A DNA stretch of 64,000 nucleotides, from contig CM046299.1 of assembly GCA_025267735.1 (NCBI GenBank), positions 35,292,887-35,356,886 on the forward strand. Reading direction: 5' to 3'. This stretch comes from Mactra quadrangularis. Lineage: Eukaryota > Mollusca > Bivalvia > Venerida > Mactridae. The first letter of the stretch is position 1; each line of letters begins with the position of its first letter. A program made the translations under genes and the position numbers. The notes below the pieces were generated by a model. It was not told the origin of the DNA, ran no database searches, and worked only from the letters and a program-made list of their open reading frames with translations. Shown piece by piece: positions 36,101-45,640 of this stretch.

Positions 36101-38142
36101 TACGGAAGTTCCGTAACTGTAGACAACCCTGTGTAGAGTTACGGAAGTCAAATAACATGCGTATGTTTCAACTTTTTAACATCGAAAAACTTGTTTATAT
36201 TCAATATCACTCGAAATAAACAAATATTTACCGACGTGACCTATTCAATTGTTATTACATCTACCATTTTGAATATGACTAATAAACTTACCGGATGTTT
36301 AATATACGGCGATATGTCGTTGTCGTCTTCAAAGTGTCACATAATAAGTTTACTTGAGCGAGAAGTTATAGAGTGTGATTATAATTTGGACTGAATATGT
36401 ATAATTGTGTACGGAATTTAAAAGAAATATTTATAGGAAATAGTCGATTCTTAGAGTAATTTTAATTGTGAATAATTTGCAAGTGTCTAGTAAGAAAGTC
36501 GGCGATTTTCGAACGTTAAATTGACTTAAATTTCGTGAACAAAAATGGGAACTAAGCTTGATAAAAAGAGCTTAGTACTTGGGAGAAAACGTTAAATGAA
36601 TAGAAAGTCGATGTTTTTTTAAAAAAATCCAGCTTGTCATTCCTCACCAAATCTTTCAAATTTTAACGAAAATATAAACGATCTCGTTAAAAAGTACCCA
36701 TTCATATTCATAATCAAAGGTCAGCAATTTTACTAAAAACTCGGCAGTTATCCAGAAAAAAACGCGTTTTTTTATCTTTTCAATTAAATTCGCTAATTCC
36801 ACCAAATAAGCTCAGTATACTTATCATACAATATACATGTAAGTAAAACGCCGTGATTCTTTAATAGTATGCAAATCTTGGGGAAAAATGCAGAGATTTT
36901 TAAATTCAATGAATTGGTCAATGTTTTAGGTAAAGATCGCCGCTTTTAAACGTGACAATGTAAAAATATATAATTTATCAACATTTTTTATCAAATTGAA
37001 GACATTTTGCTTTCAAAAATATAGTCGATGTATAGATATATTACCGATAATTATGTATGCAATCAAACAATTAAATTTTTTAATGAGAAATACTAAAGAA
37101 TCGTCAATTTAATAAAAATATATTAATTCTGTCCAAATAAGACTTATTCGGTCCAAATTATAATCCAACTCTATATAACAAATCGCTCTTGAAAAGTAAA
37201 GTAAGTATGTGACACTTTGAAGACGACAACGTACATCATATCGCCGTATGTTAAACATCCGGTAAGTTTATTAGTCATATTCAAAATGGTGGATGTAATA
37301 ACAATTGGATAAGTCACGTCGGTAAATATTTGTTTATTTCGAGTAATAATGAATATAAACAAGTTTTTCGATGTTAAAAAGTTGAAACATACGCATGTTA
37401 TTTGACTTCCGTAACTCTAGACAACCCTGACAGGGTTGTCTACAGTTACGGAACTTCCGTAACTCTAGAACCTGGGTCTAGAGTTACGGTACCGTAACTC
37501 TAGCCACTGCCTATTATTTTATATAAGCACCGACCATATGTGCCATAGAATATACTGGATCTTTTTCATAACATAATGAAGTGACAAATAAACAGTACAA
37601 TTCAGTATGACAGCAACACAACAAACTATCGAAGACTCCAAATATTCAAGATGATCCGATTTATACTACAAAGCAGAACTTGTCTAGAAACATGCTGCGA
37701 ATTCATATGAAATTCATGATCATGCCTCATGACTGCGCCAATGTGGCCAATCACTTTCAGTCAAATAAAGTCGAAGTAACTCATAACACAGTTGTTAGGA
37801 TTCACATGGGTTTTATTAGACTTCAAGCTGTAGCTATACATACTAATCTTTAGTCTAATGATACTGGAACTATGATTGATGATGACTGACCATGAAGACT
37901 CTCATAGTACAAATAGCTACGACCCTTATACAACAGCATAACGTCTACTTTTATCCATTGACAATCCTATAAAGTGACGAAACATGAGTCATAACATAAT
38001 AAAGACATTTCCAGTAGCACTGATCATTATCATGCTCAGTTTTTTGTTTACCCAGAAAAGGAGTGGAATTGTAGCTTGTTTACGTCAAGAAACAAATAAA
38101 ATTACCATGTTTGTCAGGCGTTGTAGTGGACGAGCTATCCAT
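19325..38142 (-). CDS. USF3: USF3 orthologue: bHLH transcription factor, nine coding exons
   Basis: This is a spliced gene, read by joining exons whose GT-AG junctions and phases agree throughout. Exons are 38142-38106, 34582-34528, 33189-33060, 31371-31299, 28744-28664, 28267-26792, 26021-25858, 25270-25205 and 24172-19325. Together they give 6930 nt and 2309 residues, close to vertebrate USF3 (about 2.2 thousand). Residues 35-50 form the basic region (REKRRRDHNDVEKKRK) with the H-N-x-V-E core of E-box-binding bHLH proteins. Helix 1, loop and helix 2 run to about residue 97, followed by a second amphipathic helix (98-125, ending ERDKYSEIIKAAG). A basic cluster at 149-158 is a plausible nuclear localisation signal. 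The remainder is disordered, rich in S/N/Q/T, with a Q run near 405-415, an N run near 1608-1615 and an SP(K/R) cluster near 1313-1395. The family is nuclear and binds DNA through the bHLH. Identification rests on bHLH sequence, the helix after it and length; the tail alone would not identify it. Confidence 0.88.
24761..25064 (-). mobile_element. tRNA-derived SINE, copy B (USF3 intron 8)
   Basis: Reverse orientation. The tRNA-like head is at the right (CCCGGCTAGCTCAGTTGG) and the tail at the left ends AACGCCATAGC in complement. An 8-bp duplication CAGCTCAG flanks it (24753-24760 and 25065-25072). About 300 bp, the same family as 3461 and 50491. Confidence 0.9.
25205..25270 (-). CDS. USF3: USF3 coding exon 8
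   Basis: 66 nt, exactly 22 codons, acceptor TTTCAG, donor GTAAGT. It encodes GSSVQNQRPLSASSVASNQT plus KL. It could be skipped without shifting the frame. Confidence 0.75.
25858..26021 (-). CDS. USF3: USF3 coding exon 7
   Basis: 164 nt, acceptor ATTGTAG, donor GTAATT. It encodes GVDGQILSGSHSQGLLIPAG and an S/T-rich stretch ending MTTQIQ. It enters in phase 1 and leaves in phase 0. Confidence 0.82.
26792..28267 (-). CDS. USF3: USF3 coding exon 6: Q/N-rich region
   Basis: 1476 nt, acceptor CTACAG, donor GTAAAT. It encodes residues 126-617: the basic cluster KPKCKTKKRH, then Q/N/G/M-rich sequence with a run of glutamines at about 27398-27428. Continuous ORF; low complexity, probably disordered and of transactivation type. 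Confidence 0.88.
28664..28744 (-). CDS. USF3: USF3 coding exon 5: helix after the bHLH
   Basis: 81 nt, acceptor TTACAG, donor GTAGGT. It encodes VIEDALNQELNILKAERDKY and SEIIKAA. The heptad-like spacing of I/L residues and the ERDKYSEIIKA motif correspond to the leucine-zipper-like segment that follows the bHLH in USF3. Confidence 0.87.
28962..31215. mobile_element. 2.25-kb non-autonomous TIR element, CAGGGTT family, copy 2 (USF3 intron 4)
   Basis: The ends CAGGGTTCCCAC and GTGGGAACCCTG are perfect 12-bp inverted repeats flanked by CACATT on both sides (28956-28961 and 31216-31221). Inner blocks with AAATTCAAGGACTTTTC occur near both ends. It shares interior blocks with the element at 16239-18100. 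An extra segment of about 550 bp lies between imperfect direct repeats at 30236-30267 and 30786-30818. A GC-rich palindromic patch (30680-30790) stands out from the AT-rich surroundings. ORFs inside show no transposase. Confidence 0.8.
31299..31371 (-). CDS. USF3: USF3 coding exon 4: helix 2
   Basis: 73 nt, acceptor TTGTAG, donor GTATGT. It encodes STLEIVEKSLNYMRELKEA and the start of the following helix. The LE.V...L.Y..ELK pattern is typical of bHLH helix 2. It joins exon 3 in phase 0. Confidence 0.88.
32299..32506. mobile_element. 208-bp MITE, CAG/CTG ends, copy 1 (USF3 intron 3)
   Basis: It begins CAGAGCTTTTTTTC and ends AAAAAAAGGCCTG, an imperfect inverted repeat with GGGGCC boxes further in. 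A 5-bp duplication ACAGA flanks it (32294-32298 and 32507-32511). It is nearly identical to 32832-33037 and, inverted, 59042-59249. Confidence 0.88.
32832..33037. mobile_element. 208-bp MITE family, copy 2 (USF3 intron 3)
   Basis: Same sequence and orientation as the copy at 32299. The 5-bp duplication is GATTT (32827-32831 and 33038-33042). Its right edge lies about 20 bases from the splice donor of the bHLH exon at 33059. Confidence 0.88.
33060..33189 (-). CDS. USF3: USF3 coding exon 3: basic region, helix 1 and loop
   Basis: 130 nt. It encodes the basic region with H42, N43, E46 and R49, helix 1 (KEQIKACICKMGDLLP) and the loop (STYITSERH). The position four residues after the E-box-contacting Glu is Lys50 where USF1 has Arg; Arg49 is kept. 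The donor GTAAGT is at 33059. A 206-bp MITE ends at 33037, only about 20 bases into the intron. Confidence 0.9.
33597..33965. repeat. dispersed repeat related to 56690-57140 (USF3 intron 2)
   Basis: It shares GATGACCTTTGTGTTGACCA (inverted), CTGTGATTGGACG and an AGATCTAAA/TTTTAATCAGATTG block with the region upstream of the POU2F exons. The inner order is scrambled, so boundaries are approximate. Confidence 0.45.
34528..34582 (-). CDS. USF3: USF3 coding exon 2
   Basis: A 55-nt exon between a TTGTAG acceptor and a GTAAGT donor. It encodes SETSQSVNSSIQKPDQA, a polar linker leading into the basic region. It is open in only one frame, which is the one that joins exons 1 and 3. Confidence 0.8.
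34583..38105 (-). other. USF3: USF3 intron 1, mostly repeat-derived
   Basis: It contains a GC-rich unclassified patch (about 34690-34980). A weak inverted-repeat pair of pogo/Tc1 appearance lies at about 35090-36020, with GAAACCTCAGA-type ends. Within it is a fragment (35758-35816) matching the end of the 402/420-bp MITE family. The large palindromic TIR element 36051-37511 follows. No additional coding exon was seen. Confidence 0.5.
36051..37511. mobile_element. 1.46-kb fold-back/MULE-like element with about 350-bp palindromic TIRs
   Basis: The left arm (36051 to about 36397) and right arm (about 37139-37511) are inverted copies with only scattered differences. The 9-bp duplication TATTATTTT flanks it perfectly (36042-36050 and 37512-37520). 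Each arm starts GGCAGTGG, followed by a perfect 26-bp palindrome (36059-36084), a second near-palindrome (about 36094-36122) and a third half-site, all built on AGTTACGG. About 740 bp lies between the arms with no transposase ORF. The 9-bp duplication with long TIRs is characteristic of Mutator-like elements. ORFs in the arms are mirror images of each other and are not genes. Confidence 0.88.
38106..38142 (-). CDS. USF3: USF3 coding exon 1
   Basis: It encodes MDSSSTTTPDKH plus one base of a split glycine. The donor GGTAATT follows at 38105. Joining to exon 2 (phase 1) keeps the frame open. ATG 38142 was chosen because it is the first ATG in this frame; the frame stays open for some distance upstream without another ATG. 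Confidence 0.75.
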
Positions 38143-38164
38143 CTCTAAATATGACACAAGTATC

Positions 38165-38245
38165 TTACACAAATAGACATCGAACCATAACAATAAGTAA
38201 ATAATCGACTTCTTGACGGTTTGGTCCGACTTTGGTGGCCGCCAT
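38165..38245 (-). promoter_or_regulatory. possible upstream ORF before USF3 start
   Basis: An ATG in the context AAAATGGCGGCC opens a 26-codon frame starting MAATKVGPNRQE and ending with TAA 22 bases before the USF3 ATG, in a different frame. It would matter only if transcription starts upstream of 38245. The same ATG lies inside a YY1-type motif, so the match may be a DNA site rather than a translated uORF. Confidence 0.3.
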
Positions 38246-38260
38246 TTTTAAGTGACGTCA
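38238..38260 (-). promoter_or_regulatory. candidate USF3 promoter: YY1-type motif and CRE
   Basis: GGCCGCCATTTTTA (38238-38250, AAAATGGCGGCC on the gene strand) is a strong YY1-type core. The full palindromic CRE TGACGTCA is at 38253-38260. Both lie about 100-120 bp upstream of the USF3 start codon. Such sites are common in TATA-less housekeeping promoters. Confidence 0.5.
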
Positions 38261-38789
38261 CAAATTCTAATCATAAGCCTCGGATTCGTTTCCAAGGTCG
38301 CTTTGTTGTAGAAGTACATGAAATGGATTTAATTGTATTGGGAAGTGACTTTGATGGTTAACTGATATCCTGAGAAGGAGTTCTTTCAGATTTGAGTATA
38401 TCAATGAACATATCTATTAAATGAATTACTAATTATAAGTTACAGAACTAATATAGGTCAATGGACAGTCAAGCGCTACGACCGAGGGATAAAATTGATG
38501 CGGAGTTTCGACCAGTTTATACTGCGGGCAAGTGTGATCAATCTGCGGCGAAAAACTGCCACCATATATATCAGAAGTTCTTGTACCATGTAAATAAGAA
38601 CTTGAGATACACATGAACCCTGTATAACATGTAAGATACATTACAGGGCCATGATTAGACTCTAAAGCTTATATCAAAAGCAATTGAAAATTCGTAAATA
38701 CAACTATAAGAAAAAGGTTTATAATATACAAACATATAAATGTATTACTCAGTTGCAACAAGGACCCTCTGAGACCCTCACAACAGAAC

Positions 38790-39230
38790 ACAAATAAATC
38801 AAATTGAAAAAGTGCAAAGAAGATCAGTCCGCTTTGTATCAAACAGATATCATAATACCAGCTCTGTCTCCAATATGTTGCAAAATCTCAACTGGACATC
38901 ACTAGAAATAAGAAGATCAAGAGCACGCCTTAAATTATGCTATACAAAATTATCCATCATGTTGTTGCAATATACCCCCCTCCAAACTTACTAATACAAG
39001 CTGACCAGAGAACAAGATCTAACAATCCCTATGTACATACAAACTCATTTATACAGCTAAAGACCCATACAAATTCTCTTTTTACCCAAGATCCGTTGCA
39101 CAATGGAACCTCCTACCATTGAGTGCCCATGAGGCAGTACGTCCCAGTGGACGCCTTTAAAGCTATGGTCCCTGTGTCTGTCCTTGTCCCCATTCTTTCA
39201 GCAGTAGATAACTTTTACTTTATAAAATAG
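38790..39230 (+). pseudogene. C-terminal fragment of a non-LTR reverse transcriptase
   Basis: Translation gives IEKVQRRSVRFVSNRYHNTS then frameshifted pieces with NLNWTSLEIRRSRARLKLCY, QADQRTRSNN and VDAFKAM. This is the standard C-terminal tail of animal endonuclease/RT LINE ORFs (QRRAxRFV, LxWxxLExRR, WNxLP-like). The frame shifts at least once and there are stops, so it is dead. The 3' region continues to an (AAG)n tail at about 39940-39953, interrupted by the TIR element at 39361. Confidence 0.75.
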
Positions 39231-39360
39231 TTTTAAAACGCACTTGTATATATTAATTATATGTTCTTTTTAATACCACCCAGAGTTATCTCTCTGTTTG
39301 TAATATACACCTTTTGATTGCTAAATTAGGCGCCAGCACAAAAATTGAAAATCTTCAATA

Positions 39361-39915
39361 GACCAGTTCATTGTTATTGTTATGATGTCTATAAATAGTA
39401 ACAAGGAGCTGATAAAGACTACAGGTAACCGTTCCGCTGGTTGGCAAGAAATGATAGCGAGTAAATACAATGAAAACACAGTAATTTTAAAATTGCAATT
39501 ACTAAGTCATTTTTCATCGAACAATTTAGTATTTTATATCACTAGATAGGTCTTGAAATTCATATTTTGAATATTAAAAAATTATTTGTCAAAAAAGAAT
39601 TGTTTTTTATTGGCGAGTTTTTAAACCTAGTGCTTCAAACCGGCAAGAAGATAGTTCAAAAGACAGGTTTAAATCATCTCATATATTTTTTTTGAATCAA
39701 AATTATGGCAATTTTCTTTAATTTCAAAAATATGAATTTCAAAAGCTTTCTATCAATATTAATATCATAAAAATCGGCCTATAAATAAAAAAGTTATCAT
39801 GATTTAAAAATTCTGCTGCTATCAATTGTATGTAAACATTGGTTTCTTTCTGCCAACCAGTAGATCAACCAAAATATAGGTAGCAGGTGCTTGTGACGTC
39901 ACCCGTGAACTGGTC
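39361..39915. mobile_element. 555-bp TIR element inserted in a LINE 3' region
   Basis: The ends GACCAGTTCA and TGAACTGGTC are perfect inverted repeats flanked by TA (39359-39360 and 39916-39917). A second inverted pair lies inside (GCTGGTTGGCA near 39440 and TGCCAACCAG near 39850). It splits the 3' end of the LINE fragment, so it inserted later. TA duplication suggests Tc1/mariner-type mobilisation. Confidence 0.7.
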
Positions 39916-39959
39916 TATAGTGAAGGAGTGCTGTATTAAGAAGAAGAAGAAGTTGTCAA

Positions 39960-41150
39960 GTAATTTAGAATTGACACTATACATGTACCTTTTGTTTGAT
40001 AAAAGAACTGAAACATAAATTTGATTTTTCTTTTAGGTGTTGTCAATCGAAGTTGTTGACGTGGATTTTATAATGACGTCATGCAAATTCTTGATACTTT
40101 TGTTACGGTTTTAGTCATCAAAAATGAGCTTTATAAATTTATACAAATGTACGTGTGCATTTATTACTATAAAATGAAACCAAACTAGACGACATAATAT
40201 GTATATAACATTCATCATATAATAATTAATTAATTACAATTGCCTTTTTACAGATGTAATACATTAAAATTAACTGTATTAAAATTTAATTTCAACAGGA
40301 TAAAAGAAATATTTGTAAACATGAGGCTTGCACGTGCGATAAAAATATCTATTCGACAAATAACAGTTCTGATCTACCCATTAAGAAAATTATACCAAGT
40401 AAATTACAAGTCCAACCAAAGATGTGATCTCAACAAATTAAAAAAAGTACAAATACAATGTATAATATTTCTCAAAGTATCACAATTTAGCTTGGTTTCA
40501 TTTGGGACTTCTTCATCGTTAAAATTTTGATAATCTATATTAAAGCAGTGACGGCCGGGTTCATGCGTCGAGAGGGGAGGGGGCACAAGTTCAAATTGAA
40601 CATTTAGGCACAGGCATTACAGTTTTTTTGAAATTATAAATACAATAGATCCATATAGAATGTATAAGATTGGATAAGGGGGTAGCTAATTAACCTCTCG
40701 AGGAGGAAAAACTAGAATTTGCAAAGATGCATGCAAATCTGAGCACTTAAAAACAGTTAAATGATGAAATGCGCCTTATGTATGGTAATTAAACTAGTTA
40801 TCAGTTTCTTCTCACGATATATTAAGTTTATGTCCGTCCGTATTAAAATGGTTCAGTTCTGAGTTCTTTTCTGGCTAAATCCAGTGATAAATATTTCCCT
40901 TAAGCATGCATGGTCGAACTTCGGTCCGAAGTCTTGGTTGGGGCACATGGTGTGGGCTCGGATGGGGTACGTATCCCCAGGAGGGAAGAAAATTAATACT
41001 CTGGCATGTCAACGTAGCGATAAATGAAGCATATTACCTGGTCATTCTCGTGCCCAGAGGTTATCGAGATTCTCGATGTAGTATCATAAAAACCTCTTGA
41101 TACGAAATTTTATTTGACATGAATGTTGTAGGCCAAGTCAATCTCGAATC
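39960..41150. other. non-coding stretch, nothing recognised
   Basis: No exon with conserved coding content was seen. The ORF at 40240-40530 has no recognisable motif. A GC-richer patch lies at 40545-40600 and another at 40900-40990. It could be intergenic or an intron of POU2F. Confidence 0.4.
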
Positions 41151-42384
41151 TTACTTACTTAGGTATACTTAGGTAGGGTTTCCGATTCAGGATCGTTCTG
41201 TTTCTCTATATCGGGCTCTAAAATAGTCTCTATATTCCCGGTAATGTTAGCCCTATAGTCATTGTATAGCTGGTCTTGGCTCTGCCAGATTTTATCAAGT
41301 CTATTTTTGAATGAGTTAACAGATGGTGCTGTGACAACGTTGTCTGGTAGATTGTTCCAAAGTTTGGCACTTCTAATTAAGAATGAGTTTTTCCTTAGTT
41401 CACTTTTTGCTATCTGTGGATAAATCTTTAAGCTGTTCTCACGAATCCCTGTTCTTGGCTCTACATCTTTCCATAGTTTAACGAATGTTGCAGATTTTGA
41501 ATCATATATGTTGTTCACTATTTTATTAAGTTCAATCATATCTCCCCTTGTTCTTCTATAGTTAAGTGATGGTAGCTTTAATTTCTTTAGTCTCTCTCGG
41601 TAGGGTAAATCTTTAAAATCAGTCAGTTGTTTGGTTGCTCTACGCTGGGCCATGTGGTGAAATGTACGCATCAAAAGTGAAAACATAGAATTAGCTTTGT
41701 TTATTTTCTCGCAGATATGTTTTTCAAAAGATAGTTCTGCGTCTTTTAGTACACCAATGTCTTCCTCTTCAAAAGTTTCTTGTAAAGTTGTTTGTTTTAG
41801 ACTTGGAGATGGTAGGTTTTCCAATGTGCATATGTTTATATTTATCAGGGTGGAATTTCAGAAGCCAAGTTTCACTCCATTTACTCAGTGTATTTAAATC
41901 TGTTTGAAGTTGTTCTGTATCTTCTTTCTTAGTACAATGCAATAATATTGAAATTTTTTGTGTCATCGGCAAAAAGGAATACTTCAGATTTAACAGTACT
42001 GGGAAGGTCATTTATGAATATAACAAAAAGTAATGGTCCTAGCACCGATCCTTGTGGAATGCCAGATCGATGTCACTTTGGTCCAGGTAGAATTCTTGTC
42101 ATTGACTGACACTTGTTGAACTCTGTCCTTCAAAAAGCCTTTTATCCAACCAAGTATGGATTCATCAATTCCATAGCTCTTTAGTTTATTTACTAGTCTA
42201 TTATATGGCACTGGGTCGAATGCCTTCATGTAGTCCATATATATATATATGTCATCAATGGAGTTCCCCTCATCTATTGCTTCAGTTCATTTGTCCAAAA
42301 CATTTAAGAGTTGTAATGAGGTAGATCGCCCTAATATAAAGCCATATTGTTTTTCAGTGAATAGTTCATTATTTTTCATATGTT
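41150..42384 (-). pseudogene. CR1-like LINE reverse transcriptase, 3' half (older element, part 1)
   Basis: Read on the minus strand, the RT runs from FTEKQYGFILGRSTS through MDYMKAFDPVPYNRL, frame-shifted finger/palm pieces and the C-terminal tail ending PESETLPKYT. A deletion has fused MRTFHHM to AQRRATKQL, removing the block that normally carries HLEY..W. Several frame changes occur. The 3' end after the stop is a short TAAGTAAGTAAG repeat, as in CR1-type elements. Its 5' continuation is at 44203-44460, separated by the younger LINE. Confidence 0.8.
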
Positions 42385-42391
42385 TGATTAT

Positions 42392-44202
42392 AGTTCATAT
42401 AGTTAATGGCTACATACTCATTGAGTTAAGCATTAAATGCTTCTTGCCATTTTTGGATATGTTTTCCCTAAAAAACTGTTTTTCACTACAGCACACACTG
42501 TTCAGTGGTTTTCGTACAGGCACTATTGTTTTTTCAATAAGATATGTATATCAGTCATCTTGATGATGATACTTAATAATTTCTTTTCATACATTTACAC
42601 TTTTAGAGTTATATACAGGTTAAAACAAGTATCTAAAATTATGTACATTTATTTTCGGCATGAATCTATTTATTTAAACTAATATATAGACTAAGACGTG
42701 TTATGGTTACTGATAGGGGTGGTAGCATGTAGATCTAAATTTGCAGGGAATGTTCCCGTTTTTGTTGAGTCTGGCTTTGAAGGAGTTCAATGTAGGAGCC
42801 TCTACTACGCTGCTCGGTAGGGCGTTCCAAGTGTCTATTATTCTGTGACTTAGAGCATTTTTTCTAACATTTCTATTTGCTCTTTGTTTAAAGAGTTTTA
42901 CATTATGACCTCTTGTTGAGCTTTGGTTTAGTAGTAAAAATTCATTAGCTATAATATCTAACTTGTTGATTATTTTATATACTTGAATTAAATCAGCCCT
43001 TGTTCTCCTGTATTCAAGTGTAGGGAGGCCGAGATTTAATAACCTGTGCGTGTAGTCAAGACCTTGGAGACTACGAACTGCTCTTGTTGCTCTCCTCTGG
43101 ACATTTTCAATGGCTAGCATTTCTTTTTTGTAGAGTGGATACCATATTACTGAAGCATATTCCAGATGTGGCCTTACTAGTGCTTTATATAGAGATAGGA
43201 ACATTTCTTTACTCATATAAGTAAAATTTTTGACAATTAGTCCAAGATTTCTGTTAGCCAAGTTAACTTTTTTGTAGATGTGTTTATCAAATATTAATTT
43301 ATTGTCAATAATGACTCCTAGATCTTTCTCTTGACTTACTTCCTGTATCTTTTGTATATTATTTGACTGATCTTTCATATAGTACTCATTAGATTCATTT
43401 TGACCAATATGGAGATATTTGCATTTGTTTATGTTGAAAGTCATTTGCCACTTTTTTGCCCAGTCACATGTATCGAAGATTTTATCTTGGAGTATATGTT
43501 TATCATCTTCTGAAGTAATTTTCCTGTATAGTTTTGTATCATCTGCAAACATTTTCAAGGTACTATTAACAACATCTGGAAGATCATTTATAAAGATTAA
43601 GAACAAAACTGGGCCTAAGACACTTCCTTGTGGTACTCCACTTGTTACTTTGCGCCAAGAGGATTTGGATCCGTTAACACAAACTCTTTGGAATCTGTTA
43701 GTAAGAAAGTTTTCTAACCATTTGTACAGCTTGCCCCTTATACCGATGCTCCATATTTTTTTAAGTAGTCTTTTATGAGGTACTTTGTCAAAAGCTGCTT
43801 TAAAGTCAAGATATATTATGTCGATGTTACAGCTTTGGTCTATAGCGCTAGTCCAGTCATCCATGCACTCTAATAGTTGTGTTGTGCAAGATCTGCCTTT
43901 TCTGAAACCATGTTGATAAGTAGATAGTAGATTATTATCTTCAAGGTGCTTCACTATGGCGTTTCTTATAATTTTTTCCATGATTCTGCAGCAGATAGAT
44001 GTTACACTTATCGGTCTATAATTTTGTACACAGGTTTTTTTCCGGCTTTATAAATTGCTGACACATTAGCATGTTTCCATTGTGTGGGTAGTAGGTTTTC
44101 ATCTAGCGACTTCCTGTACATTATACTAAGTATGTTACATAGACTTTCCCTACATTCATAGATCAACTTTCATAGTTATTTTTTCGTTTATTATAGTGTC
44201 TG
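42392..44202 (-). mobile_element. CR1-like LINE, 5'-truncated, nested inside the older LINE
   Basis: About 1.8 kb on the minus strand. A 424-residue open frame (43981-42707) keeps the RT core: [42 protein letters not shown], the catalytic FADDTKLY, and HLEYASVIWYP followed by QRRATRAVRSL. Upstream, a frame shift near 44020 separates it from QWKHANVSAIYKAGK and NYRPISVTS. No endonuclease part is present. About 300 bp of 3' UTR follows. The 7-bp ATAATCA (minus sense) occurs at 44203-44209 and 42385-42391, a likely target duplication. Confidence 0.82.
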
Positions 44203-44460
44203 TGATTATTATTATGTGGTCTCGGATGATAGATTCCATCACTTTACCTACTACTGATGTCAAGCTGACTGGTCTGTAGTTTCCTGCTAGGTAAGTTTTT
44301 CCTTTCTTGAAAATTGCACTTATCAGTGCTTCTTTCCAGCTATTTGGAACAGTATTTTCCCTCAATGACTGATTAAAAAGTATTTCTAAGGGTTTGGATA
44401 TAGTTGTAGCTAGTTCTTTCAGCAGTCTAGGATGAATCTTATCCGGACCAGGAGATTATT
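44203..44460 (-). pseudogene. CR1-like LINE reverse transcriptase, N-terminal RT piece (older element, part 2)
   Basis: Minus-strand translation reads PGPDKIHPRLLKELATTISK, then SWKEALISAIFKKG and NYRPVSLTSVVGKVMESIIR, the first conserved block of non-LTR RTs. It stops at the duplication ATAATCA and resumes in frame in the 41150-42384 piece when the younger LINE is taken out. The element is 5'-truncated near 44460. Confidence 0.78.
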
Positions 44461-44479
44461 GCAAAGATTCAGTCTATAT

Positions 44480-44960
44480 ATATAGAGATATGCGGGGATT
44501 GCGAGCTCTGCTCCGCATGCATTTTATCATATTGTAGGCATAATGAATAATATAACTTCGGTTGTTTCCGTATTAAAACCCATCGGACATCGGATCGCCT
44601 GTCAAGCGTTTAAAACTTGAATTTTACAGTACTGCATGATACTTTTTCGCTGTCATCTCGAGATTTTAAGGTAAGTTATTCATCGCTTGAATTTATAATG
44701 AAATTACCGTTGTAATCGTGAAAATTTCAACGATATCGGGAACGGCGGAAAATAATATGTAAAAATTATTATTCAAAATGGCGGATGGTTGACCGCATTC
44801 CCGAATGAGATTCTTTGTGAATAATGAAATCGTGCATATTCATAAAACTGTGTATTCTTCGATTCTAACACTGCTAATAATGATTATGCATTATTTGTTA
44901 TTTTTGTTTCTACGGTACAGGCAGTGATGTCCTGTAGCGTATTTGTCATTAAAGGGGCTA
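44480..44960 (+). promoter_or_regulatory. CpG-richer patch, candidate promoter or 5' exon (weak)
   Basis: Local CpG density is higher than around it (CGGACATCGGATCGCC, AACGGCGG, AAAATGGCGGATGG). A good splice donor AAGGTAAGT lies at about 44669-44677, and a YY1-like AAAATGGCGG at about 44778. It lies upstream of, and on the right strand for, the POU2F exons, so it could hold a 5' exon. There is no direct support. Confidence 0.2.
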
Positions 44961-45390
44961 ATCATAATGATAACTTGTATTGTATGGATACACAATAGGC
45001 CTACACACGGTCACCTGCAGTACAGACTGTTGACAGTACTGTACGTGTGAGGTGTAACTGAATACTTCAAACAGTCCTAGTTGTGGTCCAAGTTTATGTT
45101 GTTAAATACTAAAAGATACAGTTCTGAAATTGGGACTATTGAACTACTTACACGTCTAGTTGGTGATAATTAAATTAATTAGAAAACCCGGGTCTAATTG
45201 TACTATTAAGTTTAATTATTATTAAAAATGATGAAGTGGATCTATTATTGAAAGAACTTCAAAAATAAGTCAAATTACTGGAGAATGAATAATTTCAATA
45301 AAGAAACAATGCAATAACTGAAAAACCTCTTTTATGTATTGGAATAGCATACTGTAATAAAAGTTACTGTAGTCATTCAAAAAGCTAGCT

Positions 45391-45640
45391 ATGAAACCAA
45401 GAACAAAAACAAAACATACTCTGAATGAACTCAATAAGCAAAATCAGAATAAATTTAACACTGCCCTTTTAACTAAAAAAATAGTACAAGAAAGAAACTT
45501 AAGACTTCACATTCTAGATACAGTCAACAGAACTACACATTACATACATTGTACTTACTGCCTCCCAGTGTGCAGTCCAGAAACCTGTCTTTTCAAACAC
45601 TCAAATTGTACTGGGTTTAATGCTGTGTCAACACTTTTTA
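45391..45640 (+). other. short open frame, unrecognised
   Basis: It begins MKPRTKTKHTLNELNKQNQN and runs into a repeat at about 45640. No domain, no clear splice sites and no family recognised. It could be a remnant of a dead gene or chance. Confidence 0.15.

Noticed and set aside
36191..37362. Two similar ORFs starting MFIFNITRNKQIFTDVTY and MFIFIITRNKQIFTDVTY
   Set aside because: They are mirror copies inside the two arms of the TIR element; similarity comes from the inverted repeat, not from gene duplication.
39940..39953. (AAG)n microsatellite
   Set aside because: Short, and explained as the 3' tail of the LINE fragment.
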